IMG/VR virus record: IMGVR_UViG_3300046820_001050
Location: 1-64,000 of that record
Length of the DNA stretch: 64,000 nucleotides
Direction: 5' to 3' (one strand)
DNA from: a virus
Positions 35,749 to 43,856 of this stretch are shown here, in pieces. Position 1 is the first letter of the stretch; each line of letters starts with the position of its first letter. The notes beneath the pieces were generated by a model. That model saw only the letters and a list, made by a program, of their open reading frames with translations, was not told the DNA's origin and ran no database searches. The position numbers and the translations under genes were made by a program.

Positions 35749-36312
35749 CTAGTTTAAATCTGGATCTATTGTAACATAGCCCTTTGGATGCTCTGTTTGA
35801 GTTGTATGCATATAAAGCAGTGTTGATCTGTGTCCACTTTCTATTGGAGATATTCCATGCCTCCACAATTCCCCATCACTTGGGAAAAATACTCCATCAT
35901 ATTTTTTTGGTTTATAAGTAAAATTAAGTGCTGGAAAATATAAATCTCCACCAGTAAAATTGTCATCAAGATATATTACAGTGCTATACTCTATAAATTC
36001 CTCTGGCGGTTGATCATCAACGTGTGCATCTCCCTGCATTCCTGTTTGCCAGACCGAACCAAATGACTTGAATGTCTTTATTTTTTTTGTTTCTTCTGGA
36101 TGCAGTCTATGGTGAACATCAATAGATAGTAAAGAATATTTTTTTTGAATAGCAAGAACAGTCTTGTTGTATGGATAGGCAGTTCCTCCGTACCTAGTGC
36201 TGTAGTATTCTGGGTATGGATTTTTTTCTGAAGGGCTTTTTATTTCACTCAATAAAATATCAGCATCTGCAGGACTAATAAAATTCTCAATTATAACTGG
36301 CTGCTTTATCAT
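35749..36312 (-). CDS. 2OG-Fe(II) oxygenase
   Basis: 187 aa. GDAHVDD supplies His and Asp, ELWRHGISP the distal His, GHRSTLLY the Arg. YLDDNFTGGDLYFP replaces the usual YLNDDYEGG signature, so it belongs to a more divergent subgroup. Begins MIKQPVIIENFISPADADILL. Part of the modification cassette. Confidence 0.85.
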   Translation of the reverse strand: MIKQPVIIENFISPADADILLSEIKSPSEKNPYPEYYSTRYGGTAYPYNKTVLAIQKKYSLLSIDVHHRLHPEETKKIKTFKSFGSVWQTGMQGDAHVDDQPPEEFIEYSTVIYLDDNFTGGDLYFPALNFTYKPKKYDGVFFPSDGELWRHGISPIESGHRSTLLYMHTTQTEHPKGYVTIDPDLN

Positions 36313-36345
36313 TTCTTTCTCCCTAAACTAATTATAGCACAGACA

Positions 36346-37179
36346 TCAATAAATACTTTTTTGCACTTCATGAAATCTTCTTTCGGACATGCCGTCTAGA
36401 TTTGTTAGTGGTACATACTCAACATCATCCATAGGGTATGGAAAATATGCCAACCTGCTGAAATCATAATCAATAATTTTCATAAGTTGATCAACCCCTA
36501 AAATATCAGAACTCTTATTTTTAAAAGAGTCTATGATTTTTGAATAGTTGTGTCGCAATGCAAATGGTACAAAATCTTTTTCCAGTATACTAGGTTCTTC
36601 ATCATTGACTAAACTAGTCGCAACTGATAGGATTGGAATGCTTTCATGTGCAGCAAACATAGACAAACACTCCTCAACCCCATAGTACTTAAACATTGAT
36701 ATATCTGGCAACCTTTTAAATAATCCAAAAGGAATAAAGAAAAACTCTTTAACTAGCCAATTGGTTAGTGTTGCTGAGCCTGTCTCTATCTTTTTATATT
36801 CTGGATAAAACTTGTAATTGTTTTTATCAAATACAATATTATGATTGCCAGATATAATTATCTCTGCTTGATTACTGTTTAACAATAATTCAGAATCCCA
36901 ATTTTTTTCAAACATTTTAGCGCCATCAATATACATAAAAAAATCAAAGCCTTTTCTTTTCTTTAAGTAATTTAAATGTATAAATCTAGATATTAAACTG
37001 TCCCAGTGTATATGGTTATATTCTATGTCTAAAAATTTATCTGGCCTTGATACATTTGTCTGATCATATACGATGATATGAACAGAGTTTTCACCACTTT
37101 GATTTTTTATAAGTTGCTCTACTGCTTGTGGTAACAACTTACTTTTGTAGCCATAAAAATAAACCAGTATACTTTTCAT
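36346..37179 (-). CDS. glycosyltransferase-like protein
   Basis: 277 aa. The start at ATG 37179 follows the upstream stop by 1 bp; an earlier in-frame ATG would overlap that gene. SILVYFYGYKSKLLPQAVEQL then HIIVYDQTN and FFMYIDGAKMFEKNWDSELL are laid out like a GT-A glycosyltransferase, with YIDGAKMF near the DxD position. No close family assigned. It could add a sugar to the substrate of the cassette. Confidence 0.6.
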   Translation of the reverse strand: MKSILVYFYGYKSKLLPQAVEQLIKNQSGENSVHIIVYDQTNVSRPDKFLDIEYNHIHWDSLISRFIHLNYLKKRKGFDFFMYIDGAKMFEKNWDSELLLNSNQAEIIISGNHNIVFDKNNYKFYPEYKKIETGSATLTNWLVKEFFFIPFGLFKRLPDISMFKYYGVEECLSMFAAHESIPILSVATSLVNDEEPSILEKDFVPFALRHNYSKIIDSFKNKSSDILGVDQLMKIIDYDFSRLAYFPYPMDDVEYVPLTNLDGMSERRFHEVQKSIY

Positions 37180-37180
37180 T

Positions 37181-37846
37181 TTACAACAATGGTATCCAGT
37201 GCTGCTCGATTGTTTGATCTCCACCTCTAAGTAAAGACTCTAAAGGCTGAATGTCATAGGCAACTGTAATTCTTGATCCAGACCAGTCCCAATCACCCTG
37301 TGCATGCGGATGACCCATTTCAGAAACAATCATCCTATTGTCAATATTATGATTTGCAACTTCTTTGTTTGGATCCCCATAAAGTCTATAGTATGTTATT
37401 GATGGCTCAGCCTTTACACAATAATACCCATGAAAATTAGGAGCACCAGGTGCGCCGTGATCATGCCAGTTTAACTTTCCATTTCCTGCTTTATTTATAT
37501 TGAACCAACCCTGAACGTAGTACTGTTGCTTTTCAAAATCTACACCATAATATTCGCAGGCTTCCTTAACAGTTTTTGACAGTTCAGAATACAACTTGTA
37601 TAAAGAAGGATGGTAAAGTTGAAATACATTATATTCTCTCCACTTTACAGTTGACAAACTTCCAGACTCTAGCCAGTACCCTGGATCATTTTCCATTGTT
37701 TCAACGCCACGAAGTTTTGCGTTTTCAATCAGTTTGTACTTTTCTTCTAAAAACCTAGCCAGTTCTTCTAGATCATTGTCTAGATATTTTTCAAAAAACT
37801 TATGTTCTTTGTTGTTTCTTAACATAGGCCCGTTTGAGTTTAGCAT
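37181..37846 (-). CDS. probable 2OG-Fe(II) oxygenase, cupin-type
   Basis: 221 aa. NWHDHGAPG could supply His/Asp iron ligands, GHPHAQGD a second His, and SRITVAYDI an Arg. The overall pattern resembles the putative 2OG-FeII oxygenase group with an HxH-type motif more than the prolyl-hydroxylase group. Overlaps the upstream stop by one base (TAATG). Substrate unknown. Confidence 0.6.
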   Translation of the reverse strand: MLNSNGPMLRNNKEHKFFEKYLDNDLEELARFLEEKYKLIENAKLRGVETMENDPGYWLESGSLSTVKWREYNVFQLYHPSLYKLYSELSKTVKEACEYYGVDFEKQQYYVQGWFNINKAGNGKLNWHDHGAPGAPNFHGYYCVKAEPSITYYRLYGDPNKEVANHNIDNRMIVSEMGHPHAQGDWDWSGSRITVAYDIQPLESLLRGGDQTIEQHWIPLL

Positions 37847-38610
37847 TACTTATCTCCTTTATTATTTACTTGCTCTTTATTGTATTTTGCATATTCTTTT
37901 TTTCTCCATGCAAATTTTCTGTAGTGTGCAGTTATATCAGACCTTCTGTTTTCTGATCTTAACTGATGCTTTTCTATAGAATCAGATGAGTCATCAACTA
38001 CCAGATTCCAAGGCTCTCTTTTGATTGGAATCATTTGAAACACTGGTGTTCCCATAGGTATTACTCCTTCAAAATCTTTTTTTATAAAGAATGGTATAAA
38101 TGCAGGCAGTCCCCAAATATCTGAGTCTACTAATCCAGAAGGAACCCAAAACGGTAGATCTGGTCTGTTTATTGGCATTGTTAGCAATATAGAATATCCT
38201 TCAGGTGTTTCATAAAACCAATTCATCTTTACACCAAAATGTATTGGATGAACATCTTTTGGAATTGCCATATCAACATTTGGTCTTTTGTCCATCAACA
38301 TAAAATCTTTTTTCCAAGACAGAGAAGGCTTTCCGTGTAAATCTAGTTTTACCTCTAGATCATCTTCTAGTACATACATATACCCAAGAGACATTGCATC
38401 CTGGAATGGTAAACAAAGTTTTGTAGAAACATTTGATCCATCCCCACCTCTATCATTTACTGGGTGCAAATCTTTTAAGTCATTGCTGTTAAAATGTTTT
38501 GCTAAATCTCTATACCACTGAGGTATTTTTTTATATGACGGCTCTGGAGATATAAAATTGTCAATGTTCCCGCTTGGAATAAAGGTTAACTCTAAATCAT
38601 TGTTTTCCAT
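37846..38610 (-). CDS. phage protein of unknown function, 254 aa
   Basis: Contains KKIPQWYRDLAKH near the N-terminus, KLCLPFQDAMSLGYMYVLEDDLEV around residue 64-87 and several Trp/Pro-rich beta segments (LPFWVPSGLVDSDIWGLP). Similar proteins occur next to oxygenase genes in marine and freshwater phages, but no role is established. Cassette member by position. Confidence 0.6.
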   Translation of the reverse strand: MENNDLELTFIPSGNIDNFISPEPSYKKIPQWYRDLAKHFNSNDLKDLHPVNDRGGDGSNVSTKLCLPFQDAMSLGYMYVLEDDLEVKLDLHGKPSLSWKKDFMLMDKRPNVDMAIPKDVHPIHFGVKMNWFYETPEGYSILLTMPINRPDLPFWVPSGLVDSDIWGLPAFIPFFIKKDFEGVIPMGTPVFQMIPIKREPWNLVVDDSSDSIEKHQLRSENRRSDITAHYRKFAWRKKEYAKYNKEQVNNKGDK

Positions 38611-39256
38611 AATCTTCTTTTAACCTTTCTATCTCTTCATCACTTAAAATAACAGACATGTCATACATTGGAGTATTCTTACTAATGATAGCATACTTTT
38701 CTTTTAGATGATATACACCAGTATTTTTAATTTTAAAATCAACAAATTCTGTATTTGCGTATGGGACATTGCTTTCGACTATTTTTCCCTTAAAAATTTT
38801 TTGAACTACATAAAAAGGAGTTTGCTCATCCATCACTGGATCAATAATAATATTAGCATTCTTATTTATAAACCAGGGTACATAAAATTTATATGTTGGC
38901 TTAAAGCATTCATTACTTTCTAGATTATTTTCAGAAGGATAGAACTGTCTTTGATTGCATTTGTCTAAGGCGTATATGACATCTTTGTCTTTTTCCTCAA
39001 CCCATATCTCTGCGTGAGTTCTTTGTCTAAAAGTAACCAAATTATTATCTATTTTTAATATTGTTGGCCTTGTGTATAAACTAAATGCATATCTGTTTAT
39101 TGGGTGCAAAACACTTTTGATATTTTGCATGTATCCTGAGTCATACCTGGCCCAATGATCTGGCATTTTTGATTGACGGACTATTACTGAAAAAGGTAAG
39201 TTTTCAGAATTAAGCCACCATTCAGATCCTGAAATATAATTCTTGCTTTTTATCAT
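38597..39256 (-). CDS. phage protein of unknown function, 219 aa
   Basis: Beta-rich, with WWLNSENLPFSV, PINRYAFSLYTRPTIL, FYVPWFIN and PFYVVQKIF. Shares a general layout with the downstream gene, which it overlaps by 14 bases. No catalytic motif visible. First gene of the leftward modification cassette; the next upstream feature is tRNA-Asn. Confidence 0.6.
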   Translation of the reverse strand: MIKSKNYISGSEWWLNSENLPFSVIVRQSKMPDHWARYDSGYMQNIKSVLHPINRYAFSLYTRPTILKIDNNLVTFRQRTHAEIWVEEKDKDVIYALDKCNQRQFYPSENNLESNECFKPTYKFYVPWFINKNANIIIDPVMDEQTPFYVVQKIFKGKIVESNVPYANTEFVDFKIKNTGVYHLKEKYAIISKNTPMYDMSVILSDEEIERLKEDYGKQ

Positions 39257-39303
39257 TTTCCCTTATTCTAAAATATTAATACAATAATTATACACCACTC
39301 TTG

Positions 39304-39376
39304 CTGCCCCACCTGGCCTCGATCCAGGGACATCCGAATTAACAGTTCGGCACTCTACCAACTGAGTTATAGGGCA
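39304..39376 (-). tRNA. tRNA-Asn (GTT)
   Basis: 73-nt minus-strand cloverleaf: acceptor TGCCCTA/TGGGGCA (one G-U), anticodon stem CCGAA/TTCGG with loop CTGTTAA and anticodon GTT (plus 39341-39343), discriminator G. CCA not encoded. The only tRNA on this strand. Confidence 0.9.
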
Positions 39377-39411
39377 ATAGGGCAGTTTTAAGTCATGCCT
39401 AGGACTATTTT

Positions 39412-40311
39412 TTAATTACGAATATATGATGCAGAACCAATCAAAATCTTTGGCAGAGAAGTTAGATAATCTCCAAAAGTTTTGTCTGTATTTCTACTCA
39501 CGTATGATGCTGCTGATACCACGGTTGCTACAGAACTTCCAGCAGTATCTGTTGTTGAGCCATTGTACTTGGTAATAGTTACCTTTCCAGGTGCAACCAT
39601 ATCAAGTCCAGGACCTGTATTTGTTGCTGTCTCTAGTTGCGTTGCAATAGAAAAAGGTCCTGAAACAGTATTAGCCAAAGCACCAACACCAATTACTCCC
39701 TCAATACATGCAGGAAATCCAACAATATCTCTTCGTCTGTCATTGCCTGTTGCAACAAATACTGGGATATTGCTCTTACCTAAAGATGCTACTGCATTAA
39801 TAGCGACTGTGTTTGTTGAGCATAGTGCAAGGTTACCTGCACTGACTGAAGACTGACTAATCGATAGAGCATCAATGCTGTACTTTGCTGCGTTCTGTGA
39901 TACCCAATTCATTGCTGAAACTAATGATGTTACCTGGCTAGAAAGCATATTTTGATTTCCATTTTTGTCTGTATTTGAAATTCTTATGAATACAATTTTA
40001 ATATTGGGGTTAGCAGTAAGGGCAGACTTAACCATCTGATCTCCATGATAAATTCCATTATTAATAGATGTTGGCCATGCTACTGCTGCTGCACCTTTGC
40101 CTTCCATAAAAGTGTTGCCGTTGGGACATGCTACTGGATTTGCAATCACATTTTGTCCTGTAAAACAAACCTCATGAATAATTGATGGAAAGTTATTTGA
40201 GTTAATAGCAGAGTCAATGACTGCTAATACTCTTTCATCTTGTGCTTGCGCTGGCTGAATTGCTGTAAATGCAATTGTAATTGATAGTAGTGCTAGTAGT
40301 AACTTCTTCAT
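39412..40311 (-). CDS. secreted subtilisin-like serine protease
   Basis: 299 aa; ATG 40311 after AAGGAGAAAAT. Signal peptide (MKKLLLALLSITIAFTA, cleavage after QAQ). S8 family triad: Asp in LAVIDSAIN, His in NNGIYHGDQMVKSA, oxyanion Asn in VATGNDR, Ser in GSSVATVVSAA (in place of the usual GTSMA). Four Cys suggest disulfides. An exported protease is unusual in a phage; it could process surface proteins, virion proteins or the exported proteins encoded nearby. Confidence 0.85.
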   Translation of the reverse strand: MKKLLLALLSITIAFTAIQPAQAQDERVLAVIDSAINSNNFPSIIHEVCFTGQNVIANPVACPNGNTFMEGKGAAAVAWPTSINNGIYHGDQMVKSALTANPNIKIVFIRISNTDKNGNQNMLSSQVTSLVSAMNWVSQNAAKYSIDALSISQSSVSAGNLALCSTNTVAINAVASLGKSNIPVFVATGNDRRRDIVGFPACIEGVIGVGALANTVSGPFSIATQLETATNTGPGLDMVAPGKVTITKYNGSTTDTAGSSVATVVSAASYVSRNTDKTFGDYLTSLPKILIGSASYIRN

Positions 40312-40331
40312 TATTTTCTCCTTGTTATTAT

Positions 40332-40550
40332 TTATTGTTTGATTTTTAAAACTAATTGGCATGGGTCTCCGCCTTCTTCCCACTCTTGCTGTTCTTCTTT
40401 AGTCATGTAAGGATCTCCTTCATGTGTATTGCAGAATGGCTCTGTTATCCATCCCCGCTCAATTCCATTTTCAAGCCAGATCTCAAACTCATCAAAGTCT
40501 GACTCCATATTCTGAATGTCCTTTAGGATCTCTTCAAATTCTTCGTTCAT
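40332..40550 (-). CDS. conserved acidic 72-aa actinophage protein
   Basis: GWITEPFCNTHEGDPYM and EGGDPC near the C-terminus form a pattern recurrent in actinophages (PFC-x-THDG ... DPC). Very acidic. Cys/His placement suggests zinc. Function unknown. Confidence 0.75.
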   Translation of the reverse strand: MNEEFEEILKDIQNMESDFDEFEIWLENGIERGWITEPFCNTHEGDPYMTKEEQQEWEEGGDPCQLVLKIKQ

Positions 40551-40565
40551 ATACTAAGTATACTC

Positions 40566-41090
40566 CTAAGCGCTTATGATGTCAACTGGGCCCATGCATG
40601 ACGGGTTAAATTTGATTGCTGCAGAAACTGCTTGATTAACTCTGTTCCTTGCATTTTTTTGCTTATCTGTTGCATATAAAACCCCATATGCATACTCTGA
40701 TCCAGAGCCAATAGAAACATATGGCAATGAGTATTTAGATAATGACATATCTCCAGAACTGTGCTCATAGATTTCACCACGAATACCAATAATTAAACTA
40801 AGTTCGCCCTCTTTTGATGTGTCAATCCAGAACTCGTTGTAAAACTCACGAAGTTCTTTGATAAACTTTGTATGCATAAATTTATCTGTATCTTTAATGT
40901 TGGGTGCTGATGGTCTAAAGTTGTGTCTAATTCTGTCGCCATCCATTGATCCAGCATAACCAATTAGATATGGACCGACTCTCCAAACCTTTGGGGATTC
41001 AAGTGAAAGAATAACTCCATCATCTGATGCTCCACGATCTCCAGCCATATAAATCTTATCTTCATGGCGCAAAGCAACAATACAGGTCAT
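40566..41090 (-). CDS. proteasome beta-subunit-like Ntn hydrolase
   Basis: 174 aa. If Met1 is removed, Thr2 (MTCIVAL) would be the N-terminal nucleophile; Asp in AGDRGAS and Lys in SPKVWRVG take the places of the conserved catalytic Asp17 and Lys33, and SIGSGSEYAYGVLYAT matches the GSG-x-x-A signature. Similar Ntn-hydrolase proteins are known in several phages; actinobacteria own a 20S proteasome, so this may be a self-assembling peptidase or a modifier of host proteolysis. An inverted repeat surrounds its promoter. Confidence 0.75.
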   Translation of the reverse strand: MTCIVALRHEDKIYMAGDRGASDDGVILSLESPKVWRVGPYLIGYAGSMDGDRIRHNFRPSAPNIKDTDKFMHTKFIKELREFYNEFWIDTSKEGELSLIIGIRGEIYEHSSGDMSLSKYSLPYVSIGSGSEYAYGVLYATDKQKNARNRVNQAVSAAIKFNPSCMGPVDIISA

Positions 41091-41095
41091 GACAA

Positions 41096-41146
41096 AGCCC
41101 TCTCCAGATAGGTGATACTTAAGTATACCATTGCCCAGAGAGGGCT
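41096..41146. repeat. 9-bp inverted repeat around the proteasome-like gene promoter
   Basis: AGCCCTCTC (41096-41104) and GAGAGGGCT (41138-41146) are perfect 9-base arms separated by 33 bp that contain the -10. The upstream arm lies before the transcription start, so this is more likely a DNA operator than an RNA hairpin. Confidence 0.6.
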
Positions 41147-41151
41147 GTCAA
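41122..41151 (-). promoter_or_regulatory. promoter of the proteasome-like gene
   Basis: TTGACA on the minus strand (plus 41146-41151), 18 bp, TATACT (plus 41122-41127). Leader of about 25 nt with GGAGAGGG before the ATG. Confidence 0.65.
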
Positions 41152-41167
41152 CTACCGTCAATAATGA

Positions 41168-41452
41168 CTAATTAGCCTTTTTGTCTACCGTCTTAAACGC
41201 ATCATTGATCTCTGCCAATGTGAGTTTTCCATCGTCCAAAAAAGCCCTTGCAAGCCTTTCAATAACGGTGGCTACTCCTAATAGTCCTGCAAGCATTACT
41301 GCCTGAATTGTATCAATTCCAACTACTGCTCCAGCACCAAGTACTGATAGACCAGATGCTGCGAACACTGCTACAATTCTCATTAGTACATTTGTTAATG
41401 CCTTCTGTGGGTGCTCCTTCTTAGGAGGCTCTACTACCTTTTTAGTTGCCAT
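41168..41452 (-). CDS. holin-like membrane protein (r1t-type)
   Basis: 94 aa; ATG 41452 follows GGAGGACTAAAT. Two hydrophobic segments (IVAVFAASGLSVLGAGAVV, AVMLAGLLGVATVIERLARA) and the RAFLDDGKLTLAEINDAF tail typical of r1t-like holins in actinophages. Likely makes membrane lesions that release the endolysin. Adjacent to a second small membrane protein. Confidence 0.75.
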   Translation of the reverse strand: MATKKVVEPPKKEHPQKALTNVLMRIVAVFAASGLSVLGAGAVVGIDTIQAVMLAGLLGVATVIERLARAFLDDGKLTLAEINDAFKTVDKKAN

Positions 41453-41454
41453 AT

Positions 41455-41661
41455 TTAGTCCTCCTTTCTTAGCGGGATTGTGATAAGCCAAATTACTGTG
41501 GTTGCAAGTACTGCAATACCAACAATGTCTCTTGCTGATCCCGTCAAAGTTAGCCATGCGATGAAGAAGCCAAGGAGAGTAAAGGCCTGTGCAATCACTT
41601 CCACCCCTGCATCTTTAAGCCATGTGAAGAATCCCTTCACAACCTTTTTGATTATTTTCAT
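41455..41661 (-). CDS. small membrane protein, holin-like
   Basis: 68 aa with an amphipathic N-terminus (MKIIKKVVKGFFTWLKDAG) and two hydrophobic segments (AFTLLGFFIAWLTL, VGIAVLATTVIWLITI). It directly precedes the r1t-type holin gene (2-bp gap). Candidate second lysis component. ATG after GAGGT. Confidence 0.65.
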   Translation of the reverse strand: MKIIKKVVKGFFTWLKDAGVEVIAQAFTLLGFFIAWLTLTGSARDIVGIAVLATTVIWLITIPLRKED

Positions 41662-41663
41662 TT

Positions 41664-43799
41664 TTACCTCCTCATCCCAATCATTACATTTGCAATCTGT
41701 GAAACAATGATTACTGGGATAATGACTTCCTGGGCTTTTTCTCTCTGATCGTCTGTCATGTCCATACCCAACTCAGAGAAATTGGATAGGAGTTCTGTAA
41801 CATCCACATTGAATACTGCTCCAAGTGGATCTTCAAGAAATGCTTCTGTTTGTACTTCTGTTACTGCGTCTGCTAATGTAAATGGCATTGGGGTTTCTCC
41901 TGCATCCCCTGCTCTTTCTGCGAACTCAACAAACGCTGAAGCAAGTGCTGGATTGCCCTTCATCTGCTCAGCAATCTGTGCGACTTCTGATGCCTTGATA
42001 CCAAGGTCTCCAGCAATTTCTGCCTTTGCTTCTTGTGTTAAAGACTTTAGAGTTTGGCTAACTGCTGCTACCTGCTCTGCAGAAAGTTTAACTAATTTGT
42101 TATCCTTGCTTGTAAGGTTAGCAATAACTCCAGATAAATCTTCTGATGTACCAGTTCCCTTTTCAGGAATAAGTGCAGCAAGTTCTTCATCCTTTATTTC
42201 AGGATTCTTTTCTGGCTCTGGTGTTGGTTCTGGCAATGGCTCTGGAGAAGGCTCTATAGAAGGCTCTATGGTAGGCTCTGGCTTTGGCTTAGGCTCTTCT
42301 GTAGGTGTTGGCTTTGGCTCCTCTGGCTTTGTAGGTTCAGGCTTTGGATTCTCTGTTGGATCTGGCTTAGGGCCTGGCTGTGTTGGCTTTGGACCTGGCT
42401 CTTCTGTTCCAGTAACATTAGTTGGCTTTGGCTCTGGTTTATCTGTTGGTGGTGTAGAAGGCTTTGGCTTTTCTGGTTCAACAGTAGGCTTTGGTGAAGG
42501 CTCTGGCTTAGGTTGATTTGCTGCAGCGTTTGCTGCTGCTTGCGCTATAGCCATTTGAATTTCTCTTTGCAACTGCTTGTCATAATAATTCCAGGCATCT
42601 TGAATTGCATTATTAACATCATTAACTGCTTCATTAAAATCATTTATCGCATTATCTTTTTCAGACAAAGCATCTGCTGTATTATTTACTGCGTTGTCGT
42701 ACTCAGATTCTTTGTTTATTAGTGTTTGATTCAAGGAGTTTAGTATTGCGACTTCTTGGTTGTATACATTTAACTTATCATTATATTCTGACAAGGCATT
42801 ATTATAATCTTGTTGTGCTGCATTTCGTGTTGCAAGTGCTTGATTATAGGCATCTATTTCTGACTGTGTTGGTCCTGATCCAGATGAGAATGTATTAAGA
42901 TTACAAGAGAATCCTACTCCCCATCCACCAGTATAATCACAACCTGCTCCAGTCCACCCTCCAGGTATTGCCCATCCAAGATGATAAGATCCTGGTCCGC
43001 CTCCGTTATACCACCATACCTCTACATTTAAAGTTTTGTTTTGACTTACATCATATACTGGAGAGTATGCACTCCATGTTGCCCCTTGCTCACGCCAGTT
43101 ATTAACTGCAAGATTTCCATTAACAAACATTCTAAAACCATCGTCTGTGTATCCTGCAAAATATGTTGATGTCCAGTGATTCGGCACTGTTATTTGTCCA
43201 GTAAACTTAACTATAAAATTTTGATATCTATTTCCACAAACTGGAAGTTGCATTGAGTTAGAGTTCCAAGTTCCTTCGCATAGCACAGATCCTGGGGTAG
43301 CGACATTACCCTGTCTAACAAGAGTATAAACAGTGTATGCCAAACCTGGACCTCCAGAAGACTGCATATTAGACTGTGTGGTTTGGAGATTGATGTTGGC
43401 TATATTCAGAGAATCCTGGGCATCGTTCTTATCCTTAAAGGCATTGTTTCTATTCTCAAGAGCAATTGCTACTGTGGCTGTCTGCCCATCTACATTTGAC
43501 TGGGCAAGTTCTACTTCTTCTAATGCTAATTCTTCTGCTTCTACTGCATCTTCATAGTCTTTAATTGAGGCATCTCTTACATCCAGCAGATTTTTGGCGT
43601 ACATAAACTTGTTCTCTGCTATGTCAATCATGTCTATTAGACCATCTTTATAGTCTAATTTATCTACTGCGCTATTGAGGTTTTCAATCTGCTTGGCTGC
43701 AACAGTTAGAGGGTCGTCAGAATGAGCCTCTGTAGGGGCTATTATGAGCCATCCAAAGGCTAATATTGTAGCGATTGCTATGCGTGATAATCGTTTTAT
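41664..43799 (-). CDS. exported PA14 and proline-rich protein, probable ATA start
   Basis: 711 aa if translated from ATA 43799. Upstream of the first in-frame ATG (43631) the frame stays open through 56 codons encoding a textbook signal peptide (KRLSRIAIATILAFGWLII then A-P-T-E-A) preceded by AGGGGG with 7 nt spacing, so initiation at ATA is proposed. Order: signal peptide, coiled coil (about 60-150), PA14-like beta domain (about 153-301, WTSTYFAGYTDDGFRMFVNG), coiled coil (305-425), a 104-residue Pro/Lys/Glu repeat (about 430-533, PKPEP type), helical domain and hydrophobic C-terminal end. Probable surface or virion protein and a possible prolyl-hydroxylase substrate. Confidence 0.7.
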   Translation of the reverse strand: MKRLSRIAIATILAFGWLIIAPTEAHSDDPLTVAAKQIENLNSAVDKLDYKDGLIDMIDIAENKFMYAKNLLDVRDASIKDYEDAVEAEELALEEVELAQSNVDGQTATVAIALENRNNAFKDKNDAQDSLNIANINLQTTQSNMQSSGGPGLAYTVYTLVRQGNVATPGSVLCEGTWNSNSMQLPVCGNRYQNFIVKFTGQITVPNHWTSTYFAGYTDDGFRMFVNGNLAVNNWREQGATWSAYSPVYDVSQNKTLNVEVWWYNGGGPGSYHLGWAIPGGWTGAGCDYTGGWGVGFSCNLNTFSSGSGPTQSEIDAYNQALATRNAAQQDYNNALSEYNDKLNVYNQEVAILNSLNQTLINKESEYDNAVNNTADALSEKDNAINDFNEAVNDVNNAIQDAWNYYDKQLQREIQMAIAQAAANAAANQPKPEPSPKPTVEPEKPKPSTPPTDKPEPKPTNVTGTEEPGPKPTQPGPKPDPTENPKPEPTKPEEPKPTPTEEPKPKPEPTIEPSIEPSPEPLPEPTPEPEKNPEIKDEELAALIPEKGTGTSEDLSGVIANLTSKDNKLVKLSAEQVAAVSQTLKSLTQEAKAEIAGDLGIKASEVAQIAEQMKGNPALASAFVEFAERAGDAGETPMPFTLADAVTEVQTEAFLEDPLGAVFNVDVTELLSNFSELGMDMTDDQREKAQEVIIPVIIVSQIANVMIGMRR

Positions 43800-43837
43800 T
43801 TGCCTTCCCCCTTGCAGACGACATGTCTGATAGGATG

Positions 43838-43843
43838 ATTATA
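43838..43843 (-). promoter_or_regulatory. TATAAT -10 of the PA14 protein gene
   Basis: TATAAT on the minus strand, 38 nt before the proposed ATA start with AGGGGGAAGG between. No convincing -35, which would lie in the upstream terminator. Confidence 0.45.
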
Positions 43844-43856
43844 CCATTTTATTGCA

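Noticed and set aside
11555-36312. TET/JBP-type DNA base hydroxylases
   Set aside because: The oxygenases have the prolyl-4-hydroxylase-like signature, and no thymidylate-hydroxymethylase or DNA glucosyltransferase partner is seen, so a DNA modification role is not supported.
41758-42516. A 252-codon plus-strand frame opposite the PA14/proline-rich gene
   Set aside because: It is Ser/Gly-rich mirror composition of the proline-rich minus-strand code, has no ribosome binding site or promoter, and the minus frame has domains and a signal peptide.
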